A stretch of DNA of 64,000 nucleotides from Beroe forskalii (GCA_011033025.1 WFMF01000194.1:248001-312000), one strand, 5' to 3'. Shown: positions 47,140 through 58,375, numbered from the stretch's first letter. The notes: generated by a model not told the origin, from the sequence alone. Numbers and translations: made by a program.

Positions 47140-47530
47140 GTTTATCTGCTCTTTCGGTTAATTGTACTTTCGCATTCTTAGTCCTATCGTCACATTACTA
47201 AGCTTTATTCGTGCTCCCAGTCCTGTAATCGCATTCCCAGTTCTGTTGAGGCGTCTCTAGTTCAATATAAGGATTTCTAGTCCAATATTAGCGTTCCTAC
47301 TTTCCTAGTCCTATACTCGCGTTGACTAATCACTAATCCTATAGTCGCCTTCTTATTTTCTAGTCAAATATTATGCAGTGCTCTTAGTCCAATATTCGCG
47401 CTTCTAGTCCTTTAGTTGCATCACTATATTAATACCTGCTTCGATAATGGCATTTCGTCCTATCGTCGTATTCCAAGTCCTATGGTCGGATAGTCTCATA
47501 GTTGTCTTCCTAAGCTTATAGACTAACAGG
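47140..47530. repeat. Degenerate TCTAGTCCTATAGTCGCATT repeat
   Basis: Roughly fifteen loosely conserved copies of a 22-26 bp unit, with AGTCCTATNNTCGC as the core, run through this stretch. Confidence 0.65.
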
Positions 47531-48245
47531 AGAAAATGCCGGCAGAGGAATGGTGCAGCACTGAATGCTCAATATAATTATCGGCATGTTATTGGGGTGC
47601 AGCTGTTGTTACGGAGAGAAAAACCATCTGCCTTCTTCAGCTGCACGTGGGTGAAAGAAGGTTAGCCTCATGGTCTGTTCACTGTTCAGGTTACATTATA
47701 ATGCAGCCACAAAACACTGAGAACTTGCCTGATTCATTTTGTTGTTGACATCGTGAATTCTTCATTTATAACGGCGTAAATAATCGTTAAGATAACGCGT
47801 AATTGGGCACTCCCGTATGTATTATAAAATCAAAAACCCTTAATAACTGCAGATAAAGAGGCTATAAACTTAAACGATATGACGATTCACGTGGTTCTAA
47901 TAGTCGGCGATTTTTGTCGACTGATTTAGGCATACACTCCGACACTCCGTCTACGACAACACAATGATACCTTCATAGTTCATACTTTCATAGCTTCATA
48001 GTCATAGATAGAGTTTTGCAAGAGCCGGGCACGTAACAACCGACCCGTCGCAGGGAATGGCACGGCTCCTCAGATTCCAATGGACGACGGATTGTACGCA
48101 GAGGTGTTTCACCACCATTTCGTATTTAATGTTGGTTCAGTTTTGCATTCATTCCGTTTTGTTACCTAGTATACTGTTATTAGGTAGTTTAGTAGTTTTA
48201 TGATATCTAGTTGTGAATATTTTGTTGTATAGCGCCTTTATACCA
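47531..48245. other. Unassigned intergenic sequence
   Basis: No feature recognised. Confidence 0.3.
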
Positions 48246-48246
48246 T

Positions 48247-48370
48247 ATTATTAATTGAACTTATTAAATTAAACTTATTAATTGAACTTATTAATTGAAC
48301 TTATTAATTGAACTTATTAATTGAACTTATTAATTGAACTTATTAATTGAACTTATTACTTGAACTTATT
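48247..48370. repeat. TTAATTGAACTTAT 14-bp tandem repeat
   Basis: Nine consecutive copies, the middle ones identical, which suggests recent expansion. Confidence 0.92.
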
Positions 48371-49010
48371 TCTAAAATTTTAACTTTTGCATATAATACT
48401 CAATTTTAATAAATTCATATTTCATAGGTTGATGGTCGGGAAAATATTCCCGATCTCATTTTATTAAATCAGATTTATTAAAATCAGCATCTTTAATTCT
48501 TTAATTTTGTCGCAGAGACTATAATCGTCATTAATCAGTATCCTGAGTATGCGACTCATAAACAGCGATCCGCTCATTCAGTTAAGAAGCATTATAATTT
48601 ATTAGCCTCAAGAGGTTGAAGTTTAACGTAATCATGAGAGATTTTTAATCCTTCGAAAATCATGATTAGCGTCGTCAGCCATTTAATATGTCGTGTTTAA
48701 TATCAGAATTTTACTAACAGGAGCCATTGTAATATGTTATGTGTAAATGCTTAAATGTAATATCAGAACTTAACTCGTATGTGCCAGGAATTACGGGCGT
48801 TTCATTGCAGAAAGTGACAGCTTTGCCCATCATTACAAAATAATCGAGGCTAATTTTAGTGAATTTATACTACCGCATCATAAATTTTATATCAGAATAT
48901 TAAGATTTGAAGGATTTTATTGGCAGGTCCATTTCCACCGCCGCTTCACATTACACATATTATTACCCTGCAGTGTAATTACTTTTCGAATTTTTGAGCA
49001 AAATTAATCA
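48371..49010. other. Unassigned AT-rich sequence
   Basis: TATTATTACCCTGCAGTG near 48958 is an inverted match to CAGGGTAATAATACAG at the left end of the cloverleaf element at 50279. Otherwise nothing. Confidence 0.35.
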
Positions 49011-49024
49011 TGTAATATCACCAT

Positions 49025-49145
49025 ACCCAGCAGTTGAATTACTGTCAAGTGTGTAATTACTATACCTCAACTGTTGAATTACTATTCAAGTGTTGAATTA
49101 CTATTCCCAACTGTTGAATTACTACTGTTGAATTACTACTCATTT
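49025..49145. repeat. GTTGAATTACTATTC repeat
   Basis: Six or seven copies of a 15-23 bp unit, CAACTGTTGAATTACTATTC with variants. Confidence 0.8.
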
Positions 49146-50278
49146 TCTGAAACGGCCATTCGCACGATTCTAACCCATTTGCTATCTATTTGAGGATCTA
49201 AATAGGAGAATAATAAGCTCCCATGATATCTGTTATCGCACTTTTCATATAAAAAAGACTCGATATAATGTATTCTCAACCGTATGTATACTTTTAAACA
49301 AGATAAAATAGCGACAAGGAGCACGATATGTTATGTCTTAAATGGTACATTCGTTAGCAAGAGATAAAGTAAATAAGGAGCACAATGTATAAAATACACT
49401 ATATCTAAACGATATTATTGAAGGGCAACACAAATTTAAAGATAGAATAGATAAAAGGAACACTATCGTATATACCTAAATGGCGCCAGCGAGACGCGCC
49501 TGATTACTCCATGTGTTTCAGTGTTTATTTATCTATCTGTTTGAGAGAAAACGCAGACTTGTGGCGCCATTTATATGGTGTGTTGCTCCGTTTTATCGAT
49601 TTCATTTGCATTATTTCTGTTTGTTTTCACTTCTATCAGTCAGTGTTCGTTTCTTATTTTGGATCGGAGTAAAGAATAAAGATAATGATTATTGTGCAAT
49701 ACTTATTGATCAAGCGAGCAGTACATAGTACATACCTTTTGATACATCGTAACGAATTAGCTAACTATACTTTACATGTGATCGTGTTTTTCTTTAAGAG
49801 TTTAAGGGTAAATTCTATCTGCATAAGATTGTGGCTCTCGAGTCAGTTGTTATTTATGCTTAAATGGTTGTGGTGTGAAATGTTTTGTTTCGAAGTTTCA
49901 ATTGAGTACTTATCTTTCATGCAACATGTTTTTATGGCAATGAAATATCAAAACAAAATTTTTATGAAGTACATACACTACTTCATACACTAACAGTATG
50001 TATCAATGCTGGGCGCTGGTTCTATCATTTGGACGTTTGATCTTAAAAACTTATTCGCTGAATTGAACAGCTAAACACGATGATTATGGGATGTTGACTT
50101 TTACAAATTCATCTAAGGCAAAATTGTACAAAATATTCGCTTGTTTCAATTATGAAATAGCGTACCTATTGAGATTTTGATCATAAAACATCGAGTTCGA
50201 ATACGACAAACATTCATTCATATAAAATTGTTGGTATGTTTCTATTCAGTCCGTCTCCTTTGATTGCTGCATATATGG
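49146..50278. other. AT-rich intergenic sequence
   Basis: Open frames at 49513-49728 and 49685-49993 are hydrophobic, low-complexity translations of T-rich DNA without support as genes. Confidence 0.35.
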
Positions 50279-50473
50279 CAGGGTAATAATACAGTAAATA
50301 CACACTTGGTGTGTAATTACTATCGTAATTGCACTCGCAAGCTCGTGCAATTACTCCAATAAATGCACTCGCAAGCTCGTGCATTTATTGCATGAATTCC
50401 ACTCGCAAGCTCGTGGAATTAATGTGGTAATTACACACCCAAGTGTGTATTTACCGTATATTATTACTTTCTG
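50279..50473. mobile_element. Cloverleaf inverted-repeat element
   Basis: The outer arms 50291-50320 and 50427-50457 are about 30 bp, with TAAATACACACTTGG and GTGTGTAATTAC. They pair almost perfectly, and the match continues outward to CAGGGTAATAAT and ATTATTACTTTCTG. Between them lie three consecutive hairpins, 50325-50354, 50358-50389 and 50395-50420. All share the head CACTCGCAAGCTCGTG, but their lower stems differ: AATTG/CAATT, AAATG/CATTT and AATTC/GAATT. Folded, the unit is a four-way cloverleaf. There is no coding content. Target duplication is not clear, so calling it mobile is inference from the symmetry. Confidence 0.8.
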
Positions 50474-51133
50474 TGCACGCACTGTGGGAGGGAGTTGCAC
50501 GCCTCTCAAAGTGAGCAGAGTATGACCTTAGGAGGTATATATTTTATGGAGGTTGTAATTTGGTAATTTTTCGGTAAAATCCCCATTTTTTCACACACCA
50601 TGATGTTGTTAAAAATGACGACATTATCATATGTTAACAAGAGTAATGACTTCAGAAAGATCCCCAAATTGCAACCGTTCAAATTTGTTAACACCAAAAT
50701 GTTACTCCACATAAATACACCTCCTAAGGTAGTTATTGTTATAATGCTCGACAGATTGTGGTACAGTGGTTCAGTAGTTACGTTTTAATCGGACCATTAA
50801 AGGAGTAGGTTATAAATTTGGTTTGCTGGTTATTAGAGCTCCAGACTCCAGAGTATTGGAGCCCGTCTTTTCATCTCACGACATTTGACATCTAACCCAG
50901 ACCCTAACCTTTTGCTAGAAGTGAAATATCACGAGGTCACTAGTGTCGTCATCAGTCAGGTGAATTGTACATTGAAAAGTCCATTTTTCGTTAAATTGCG
51001 CGAATGCGCAGATAATAAAGTGTGATTGCTCGTGTAAAATAAATTAGCGGATTTTCACAATTAATCTAGATATTTCTCAAGTTAAATGGTGTCTTGTGAT
51101 TGCGACTCAGTTAATCTTGTGAATTATTCTTAT
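50474..51133. other. Unassigned sequence
   Basis: No gene recognised. Confidence 0.3.
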
Positions 51134-51993
51134 TACTAGCAGGCCCGTTGGGCCTGCTAAAACGTAGCTCACTCGGCGGGGCTACGCCCCGCCTCCCTCG
51201 CAAAATTCCAAAATTGCAATTCAAGTTATCAAAACAATTTTTCTATTCTTACCGCATTGAAGAATTGAAACAATTAATACATTCACGCCAGCTGCAAATT
51301 TTGAAATATGAAAAAGTTTATGAAGGAGCACAATTTACAATAATCCGTTTGTCACTTTCAGTAATGCTGTCCCATGAAGGCCAGTTTTGTCTAATTGCAA
51401 TTGTATGACGAAGTTAATTTAAATGCAATCTGAGAACCGTGCATGCATACTGAACGTTGAATTGCGCATTGATTTACGCCAAGATTCCCTAATTCGCAAT
51501 AATATATGCCATGCCCAATTTGCTCAATTTTATTTTGCCGTGGTTAATCTTAAATTTCTTTCAATAATTGCTCGATTAACATTATTTAGTTGCAACCATT
51601 TTAATCATCGATTTAATAAATTGACCGACCATCGCCACTGATTCATAAAGGGAATTCTATCGCCTATAGCCTCCCCGATGCCAGCCATACCCATTCACTA
51701 TCTTTTAGACCTTCAATTTTAAATGTAGAAGACGTAAGATTTACAAAAACCAAGACACAGCAGTTAGCAACGTATCAGAAAGCACTCGCATACAACTGAT
51801 CATAACTTGCACGTGCAGTTTCCAGTAACCATAACAACGGCACCAATAAGCACATTTTCCCCGTTCGTTTCTCTTGATAAGTTGATATTCTCTTGGCAAG
51901 CTCAAATTTAAACTGTGCGCCCGCACAGACAAACATAATTCACGTGCTCTTACGAAATTATATATAAGACTAGAAGGCCCGTTGGGCCTTCTA
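51134..51993. repeat. Long member of the paired-hairpin repeat family
   Basis: It begins with hairpin A, TAGCAGGCCC-GTT-GGGCCTGCTA (51137-51159), and hairpin B, GGCGGGGC-TAC-GCCCCGCC (51175-51193). It ends with GAAATTATATATAAGACTAG and a second hairpin A, TAGAAGGCCC-GTT-GGGCCTTCTA (51971-51993). The interior has two short open frames without recognisable domains. It is a diverged, longer relative of the 300-bp units at 52673-54835. Confidence 0.75.
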
Positions 51994-52280
51994 GGTCACA
52001 GGAAAAAGGCATATCATAAGCATTAAGCAATTCAGCAAAGTGTAATGATTTGTGGTCATGTCACTGACTCACGGAACATGAATCAAATCGAATTCAGAAA
52101 TCATCAATATCCAATGGCAAATTGAATGAGTTGAGTATAGAGTAATTCAGTGATAAACAATCAATACAACTTCACAATGTGAATCCATGGCCAAAAGTTG
52201 AATTCAATGCTCTACGTGCAAAATCTTCCATTCGACTAAAGTGCGCGTGATTAGGTATTGCTAATTCTTTGGAGTACATC

Positions 52281-52361
52281 GCCGTTATGGCCGAGTGGTC
52301 TAAGGTAATGAGATCAAGCGCGGTAATTGTGAGTTCAAATCAGTGCCGGGAAGACTTTTTT
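52281..52361 (+). ncRNA. tRNA-Leu-like Pol III pseudogene or SINE head
   Basis: The A box TGGCCGAGTGGTCTAAGG and the B box GAGTTCAAATC are spaced as in a tRNA, and a TTTTTT terminator follows at about 52356-52361. The D arm matches Leu-type tRNAs. The acceptor, anticodon and T stems do not pair and there is no variable arm, so this is not a working tRNA. A tRNA-derived SINE or tRNA pseudogene is most likely. Confidence 0.6.
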
Positions 52362-52672
52362 ACTTAGTGACAAATTTTACAATTTTGCCTCTGCTTCATG
52401 AAAAAAGTCATTCTGACTTGAAATTTCATCATAAAAGTCCGTCTGATGCTGCTTAAAGCCTTTCACAAATACATCAGTAGAAATTCTAATCTGGTGACCA
52501 AAAAATTAGACAAATACGACACAAATAACGGACATCTTAACATAAGACTTTAACCAACCAGTTTTGCAATAAAATTCAGTTGGCTACTGTAGCCACTACA
52601 AGTTTTAATGCCACTGGGTCAGCAAGCCTCTGAAAACACAATTTATAAAAAATCACAGATGTCTACTTCAAA

Positions 52673-53421
52673 GCTCACTCGGCGCTGCTACGCAGCACCT
52701 CGTTCGCAAATTTCAAAAACCACAATTCAAATCTACCAAGTACATGAAAAAATTTTACCGCATCAAAAAACTCCGATCCGTTCAAAAGTTATTAGAGATC
52801 GCGCAACGTAATCAAAACACCATTAACAGAAATGAGCGCGCGCGCAATTCTCCGTGCACGTGTCACCATGGTAACCCGCACAAATCGTAATGCGCGCGCG
52901 TTCCGAAGATGTTTCCGCCGTTACGTACAAACAAAAAACAGAGGTTGCGAAATTATATAAGAGACTAGCAGGCCCGTTGGGCCCGCAAATACACAGCTCA
53001 CTCGGCGCTGCTACGCAGCACCTCGTTCGCAAATTTCAAATTCACCAAATACTTCTTACCGCATCAAAAAACTCCGATCCGTTCAAAAGTTATTAGAGAT
53101 CGCGCAACGTAATCAAAACACCATTAACAGAAATGAGCGCGCGCGCAATTCTCCGTGCAAGTGTCACCATGGTTACCCGCACAAATCGTAATGCGCGCGC
53201 GTTCCGAAGATGTTTCCGCCGTTACGTACAAACAGAAAAACAGAGGTTGCGAAATTATATTAGAGACTAGAATGCCCGTTGGGCCTGCTAATACACAGCT
53301 CACTCGGCGCTGCTACGCAGCACCTCGTTCGCAAATATCAGATCAACTAAAAAATTTTTACCGCATCAAAAAACTCTGATCCGTTCAAAAGTTACGAAGC
53401 AACGTAATCAAAACACCATTA
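52673..53421. repeat. Tandem 300-bp units with paired hairpins, units 1 to 3a
   Basis: Unit 1 (52673-52995) and unit 2 (52996-53297) are near-identical. Unit 3 starts at 53298 and is interrupted at 53421 by a transposon. Each holds hairpin B, GGCGCTGC-TAC-GCAGCACC, an AT-rich half, then AACGTAATCAAAACACCATT, ATGAGCGCGCGCGCAATTCT, CACCATGGTWACCCGCACA and AATGCGCGCGCGTTCCGAAG. They close with GAAATTATATAAGAGACTAG and hairpin A. Apparent short reading frames are shared only because the DNA is duplicated. Confidence 0.9.
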
Positions 53422-54688
53422 CAGGTACATGACCCTCAGATTAGTGGTGGTTTTTCAAATTCCCATAAATGCCTCATTTCTGTTTGATATAGTCCAAAAA
53501 TGATAAATATCTATAGAAAAAATACCAAACATTTCTTCCCCATGATTGAACTGACATAAATTTGAAAATTTGACATGATAATTTTTGCCTGAAAATCAGG
53601 GTCATTTTCTTTATGACCCTCAGATTGATGGTCAACAAATTCATGATAATTTTCATGAATTTGGGTTCTTACATGTCAAAACAATCAAAAACACATTTTA
53701 AACATACAAGAGACAAGCCAATGAAAAAATTATTAAAGTATCATCAACAAAATGTGTAGAGAAATTGAATTTAAATATTTTGAGACCCTCAGAATGATGG
53801 TTGCAATAATATATTAGTGCATAAAACTCATTATATTTACATTTCACTCATAGAATTTCACAATCAACTAGGTTTCATTGATTTTTACTTAACAAAATAG
53901 TTAGTTGAGGCAAAATGTATAAGAATTCATGGTAATATCAAAATTTCCCACCATCAATGTGAGGGTCTACATTTTTTCTGACATCATTTCAGGCCTAATT
54001 CGCCCTGATTAACGTTTTTCCTGCCATTTAATTGTATTTTCATACTTAATTTTTAGTGCAGTGCCTTTTATTCAACTGAAAGAAAGATGAATTTTAACCA
54101 CCAATCTGAGGGTCATTGAACCATCAATCTGAGGGTCATATGTCCATATTTTGAAAGATAATGTTTTCCTAAAATTTATGAATTTAAGTTGAAATTACTA
54201 CTCAAATTGTAACACGTGGTAGCTAATGTCACTGTGATAGTTTATTACTATTCATGTGCCTCTAGTGCATTCACAATAACCATCGACTACCATCAATCTG
54301 AGGGTCATGAATACCGTCAATTTGAGGGTCAAGTCTCAAAATTATGCAAAAAATCCAAAATTTGAACAGTACAATTGTACAACTGTAACAATTTGTAAGA
54401 AACCAACAATCAACATGCTTCTGGAAAAGTTTTTCAAGTTAAATTCAAAATTGAGTTTACCAGGGGAAATTTGAGTTTCTGCAATGCTATTTCATGACAC
54501 TTGTTTTGTATAGAAATTTCGTAACATCGATCACCATGGAAAAATACTTCAATGAAGTCAAGTATACCCATCAAGAAATTACATAAAAAACAATTGGAGT
54601 CTAGAATAACATTGAATTTCAATCTGATCGCCTTCAAACCCAAACCACTAATCTGAGGGCCACCATCAATCTGAGGGTCATGTACCTG
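53422..54688. mobile_element. TA-flanked element with repeated internal CTCAGATTGATGGT motifs
   Basis: Inverted ends CAGGTACATGACCCTCAGAT then TAGTGGTGG (31 bp with TA) are flanked by TA (53420-53421 and 54689-54690). The empty site AACACCATTAACAGAAATG is present in both uninterrupted neighbours, so the 1267-bp insertion and its TA duplication are certain. Ten or more copies of ACCATCAATCTGAGGGTCA are spread inside. Those in the left half point one way and those in the right half the other, converging near the centre. No transposase. Confidence 0.93.
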
Positions 54689-54835
54689 TAACAGAAATGA
54701 GCGCGCGCGCAATTCTCCGTGCACGTGTCACCATGGTTACCCGCACATATCGTAATGCGCGCGCGTTCCGAAGATGTTTCCGCCGTTACGACAAACAAAA
54801 AAACAGAGGTTGCGAAATTATATAAGAGATTACAT
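54689..54835. repeat. Remainder of the interrupted third 300-bp unit
   Basis: It resumes exactly where unit 3 stopped at 53421 and runs through the GCGCGCGCGC, CCATGG and GAAATTATATAAGAGATT segments. Confidence 0.88.
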
Positions 54836-54894
54836 TTTGCCTCATGTTGCTAAATTTATATTAAATAAAAACTGCTTTCAGGGGTGCTAAAAGC

Positions 54895-55008
54895 CCACTC
54901 TCTCAAGTCCATTAATAAAGCATAAAATATGTTTACATAATGAACATAAAGCAGAAAGCCATGCTCTCTCAAGTCCATTAATAAAGCATAAAATATGTTT
55001 ACATAATG
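54895..55008. repeat. CTCTCTCAAGTCCATTAATA direct duplication
   Basis: A block of about 45 bp (CTCAAGTCCATTAATAAAGC then ATAAAATATGTTTACATAAT) occurs twice, about 68 bp apart, just before the hAT insertion. Confidence 0.8.
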
Positions 55009-55020
55009 GGGTGTTCTAAG

Positions 55021-55945
55021 TAGGGTTTCCAATATCGGTAGCAATTTTTTAACGGCGATAATCGATAACTTTTTGTGAATTATCGGCGATACCGATAATT
55101 AACGGCGATAAATTTACTACAGTTTTAGACATCAATTTATTTAAATTTCCTCAATTTATGAATTCGCAAACATTAATTCAGCCACTTTGCTGCGTATGGT
55201 GGTCGGCGAGCTGTGCGCTAGGAACTTCTTTTCCCTAATAGCATCCTTAATAAAACTGGTCGTTGCTATCTGGTTGAAAGATAATTTGTCAACAGCTGCA
55301 AGGGCAGCATGAATTTCTTGGCATTTTTTCTCAGCATATGATACGATTAACTTTTGCTGAGTTTTTGGCCGCTTTACTTTAGACTCTGCCGTGTCGGCCT
55401 GTGGACGATCAATACTGTGCTTTGCTTTGAGATGATACCACAAACTAGAATAACTGCTCTTCGAAGTTGTGCCAGATTAAGACTTCGTACACTGTTTGCA
55501 GACCACTTCCTCCCCCTCTTTTGTAAAGAACTGTCTTAATATGCTGTGGCTTGACATGTTAAATACAAATTGAAGTATCAATCAACGGAGACTCGGAGTA
55601 GAACGTGAGTCGAAGGTCGAAAACGCTTGAAAGAGTCCAGAAAAAATTCAAAAATTAAACTAAGCTTAGGCTGGGCATATTTTGTTTTTACATAATAATA
55701 ATAATCATGAGACACATGGTCGTGAAAAATGCTACGAATTTTTATTCAAACTGGCCCGTTGCTTTTGAATAAGTAAAAACCGTGAAATTGACTTGTTCTA
55801 ACTTTATTTGAGTTAAATATAATGGTTTCAAAAACATTAAATTTTATCGGTTTATCGGCACAAATTATCGCCGATAACCGATAATTGATTTTGGTCCAAT
55901 TATCGCCGATAATTTTATCGGCGATATTATCGGTTGGAAACCCTA
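55021..55945 (-). mobile_element. hAT-family element, internally deleted
   Basis: Termini TAGGGTTTCCAA and TTGGAAACCCTA are flanked by the perfect 8-bp duplication GTTCTAAG (55013-55020 and 55946-55953), diagnostic of hAT insertion. Subterminal regions are packed with ATCGGCGATA and TTATCGGC motifs, the usual place for transposase binding sites. Only the N-terminal part of a transposase remains. Confidence 0.92.
55156..55557 (-). pseudogene. hAT transposase N-terminus with BED zinc finger
   Basis: From ATG at 55557 it reads MSSHSILRQFFTKEGEEVVC then KQCTKS, an in-frame TAA, SGTTSKSSYSSLWYHLKAKH and more. C-x2-C followed by H-x4-H is a BED zinc finger, the DNA-binding module of hAT transposases. 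The stop inside the finger and the absence of the catalytic RNase-H-like and dimerisation regions make it a relic. Confidence 0.85.
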
Positions 55946-55953
55946 GTTCTAAG

Positions 55954-57900
55954 AGCGCACTCTACTATAATAAACAGTATCTTTATTGTTTATGTGTTAT
56001 TTATTAGCACGGTGGACAGTTCATTCCGTGGTACTACCAGCGTATAAAGGAGGAGGGATCGCACCTTGATAATTCCTGGGAATTATATCCCTGTAATTTA
56101 CAAAGCAGTCCCCAAGCTCTAATGGGCAGGATTACCCACTCTATATTACCAGCACTATATATCCTCATGTCGGTACAAGACAATATCCATCATGACATAA
56201 ACGTCATGATCATAGGGTGAAGTGCGCAGTCGATGAGATAGCACCGGCAACATCTCGCGCACGAGACACTTTCGCGTATATTTCCCCGAAACGTCAGGAG
56301 CTGGGGTGACCCCAATCAAACTGTAGTGCTGAGACACAGTATACGTGTATCCTGTGTATGTAGAGCTTGTCAGGTGGTTCTGAGGTGCTAAAAGCATCCC
56401 TCTAGGATCCAGTTCATTAAACTCCCTGTGAGAGCGCAGCTTTTTGTTTATTGTTTTACCAGGGAGGGGGCCGGATCTAGAGATTATTTAATGGGGCGAG
56501 GCGCCTCTTTCGGTGTCGTAGCATTGCTTTGGTATCGATAGTATTGCAAATAAAGTTTCTCCAGAGCGGTTTAAAGGTTAAAAGCGTAACAGCGGGGTCA
56601 TGAGTGGTTTATAAGTATTTGATCTTTTGACGAAAAAACAAGATTTTTTAAAAATTTCCTCATTTAAGATATTTCTACTACATTCAGCACTCGCTTCACT
56701 CTTCCTCCTCCTTCACTCCTCCTCCTCCTCCTTCACTCCTCCTCCTCCTCCACTCTGACTCCAGCATTTTTTCTTCCCCGTCCCAACTACCAAGGTCCCT
56801 TTTTATGTTGTTATGCCCCATTTTGTGTTATTTTGAGTGTATCTCCGGCTGTCATTGAAAGTACCTCCCACACACACACTTTTTACCTGACGCTGATGAT
56901 AACCACACGTTATTTGAGAACTTCTCATTTCAGAGTTTCTGATCGTATCTGTAAACGTCTCCAATTAACCAGCCCAGGAAGCCGGTTAATGCGTCAACTA
57001 TAAATTAAAGAGTTAAAAGATCCAGACTCTCTCGCGAAACATAAAACTCCTCGCACGAATGAAGGGCGGTTATTTTCAACAATTTAGCAGTGCCCACAGT
57101 GTAAATGACGTCATTATGACCGCCTATAAATTACTCAGAGCGCGTGTCCTATAGCTGAAGCATTAATATAGATTTAAGCTGTCGATTTGTGCGCTAGTAT
57201 ATTCACAAATTTTATCAGTTACTTGTACTATGCAGTATGCATCTTACGCGCATTAAGAATTATTTCTGTATCATTTTCTTTGTACTTTCGTACCCCATCA
57301 TCCAATCACCGATAACTTACGCATTAGCAATTTCTCAGGGCTGCGATGTGGTACAGCGCTCATGACAATTTGAGGCTTTGCGCCTTGCGGGCGCCGAGCT
57401 TTGATGTATTATATCGAACTACGTCAATACCTAGTACCTTTACTATCTTTAACTTTTCATGTTCATTGTCTGCAGCGTTGCTATATTATTTCATTGGAAA
57501 ATCTCATTCAATTTGAGAAATGAGACATGGGACGATTAAAAAAGATTCGCTAATATCTATTGATTGATCGAAATGAGCAAGAAACCACGATATTGCATTA
57601 GCAAACAAATCTTCGTCAATTTAGTTTATAAAATTTGTTAGAACCAGTATCCAGCCCCGTCAGTAAGGTTTTCATTTTCATGCTGCCACAGACCCATAGG
57701 CAATATTCGTATTACAGCGGGGAAATACTCGAAAACCCCAATAGACCCGAAAGTTTTAACTAAAATTTGCCAATTTCCATAATATCCACTCGAGGTTTTT
57801 GGGCCCCCTTCCGAGCCCATTATTACAGCAGGGTCATGGATATGCAAGTATTTTCTGTGTTTATACCAGATACCTGAATATATTGCCTACTAACGTTATT
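55954..57900. other. Sequence upstream of the GPCR
   Basis: A CTCCTCCTC-rich microsatellite lies at about 56695-56757, and one TGACGTCA occurs near 57109. The GPCR promoter and first exon limit should lie near the right end. No other gene recognised. Confidence 0.4.
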
Positions 57901-57999
57901 ATGCTCGGCACCAGAATGAGTGTCATCGCGGTGGTGATAGTGACAGTGGATGTCCTCATTATTCTCCTAAACATCGTGATGGTAATCTTCCTTCGCCGG
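57901..57999 (+). CDS. Class A GPCR, exon with TM1
   Basis: The frame reads MSVIAVVIVTVDVLIILLNI then VMVIFLRR. This is a hydrophobic helix with Asn at the TM1 1.50 position (LLNIVMV, cf. GNxLV) and a basic end for intracellular loop 1. The donor is CGG|GTAACT at 58000, phase 0. The start is uncertain: ATG at 57901 or 57916 both fit, and the frame stays open upstream to 57799. The predicted protein is a plasma-membrane receptor coupling an unknown ligand to G proteins. Confidence 0.75.
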
Positions 58000-58240
58000 G
58001 TAACTACCTTAAAACAGTCACTAACAGTCTAAACAGTAGCTACTGAGATAGTAGACATTCGATTCTAAGACACTATTAGGCTCATGCGAACTAAATAAAT
58101 CCTTTATTTTCTGTTTGTATTTCTTACAATTATATTGCAATTTCCTGCCGAGAGGTTCTGTCCGAAGTGAGAAATTCTAACAGAGGTTCTATTCATATAT
58201 GCTTGGAAGTGGCACTTGAAGCCAATACACATTCCTTCAG

Positions 58241-58375
58241 ATGAAACCAGGAATAGCACGAGTACTCCTCTCCTTCTTGGTGGTCTATGATTTGTGCACG
58301 GGGGTGGTTGTCATGCCCATGAGGCTGTCCTCCCTCATCAAGGATCCCATGGAATCCAGCTGGCCTCTTGGCAAG
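58241..58375 (+). CDS. Class A GPCR, exon with TM2
   Basis: A CTTCAG acceptor precedes it, phase 0. It reads MKPGIARVLLSFLVVYDLCT then GVVVMPMRLSSLI. LVVYDL gives the conserved Asp 2.50, and the exon continues into extracellular loop 1 with W in SSWPLGK, a class A hallmark. The donor AAG|GTAACC is at 58376. Confidence 0.85.

Noticed and set aside
49513-49993. Two hydrophobic open frames resembling membrane proteins
   Set aside because: T-rich DNA encodes Phe/Leu by composition; the frames overlap in different registers and show no conserved motif.
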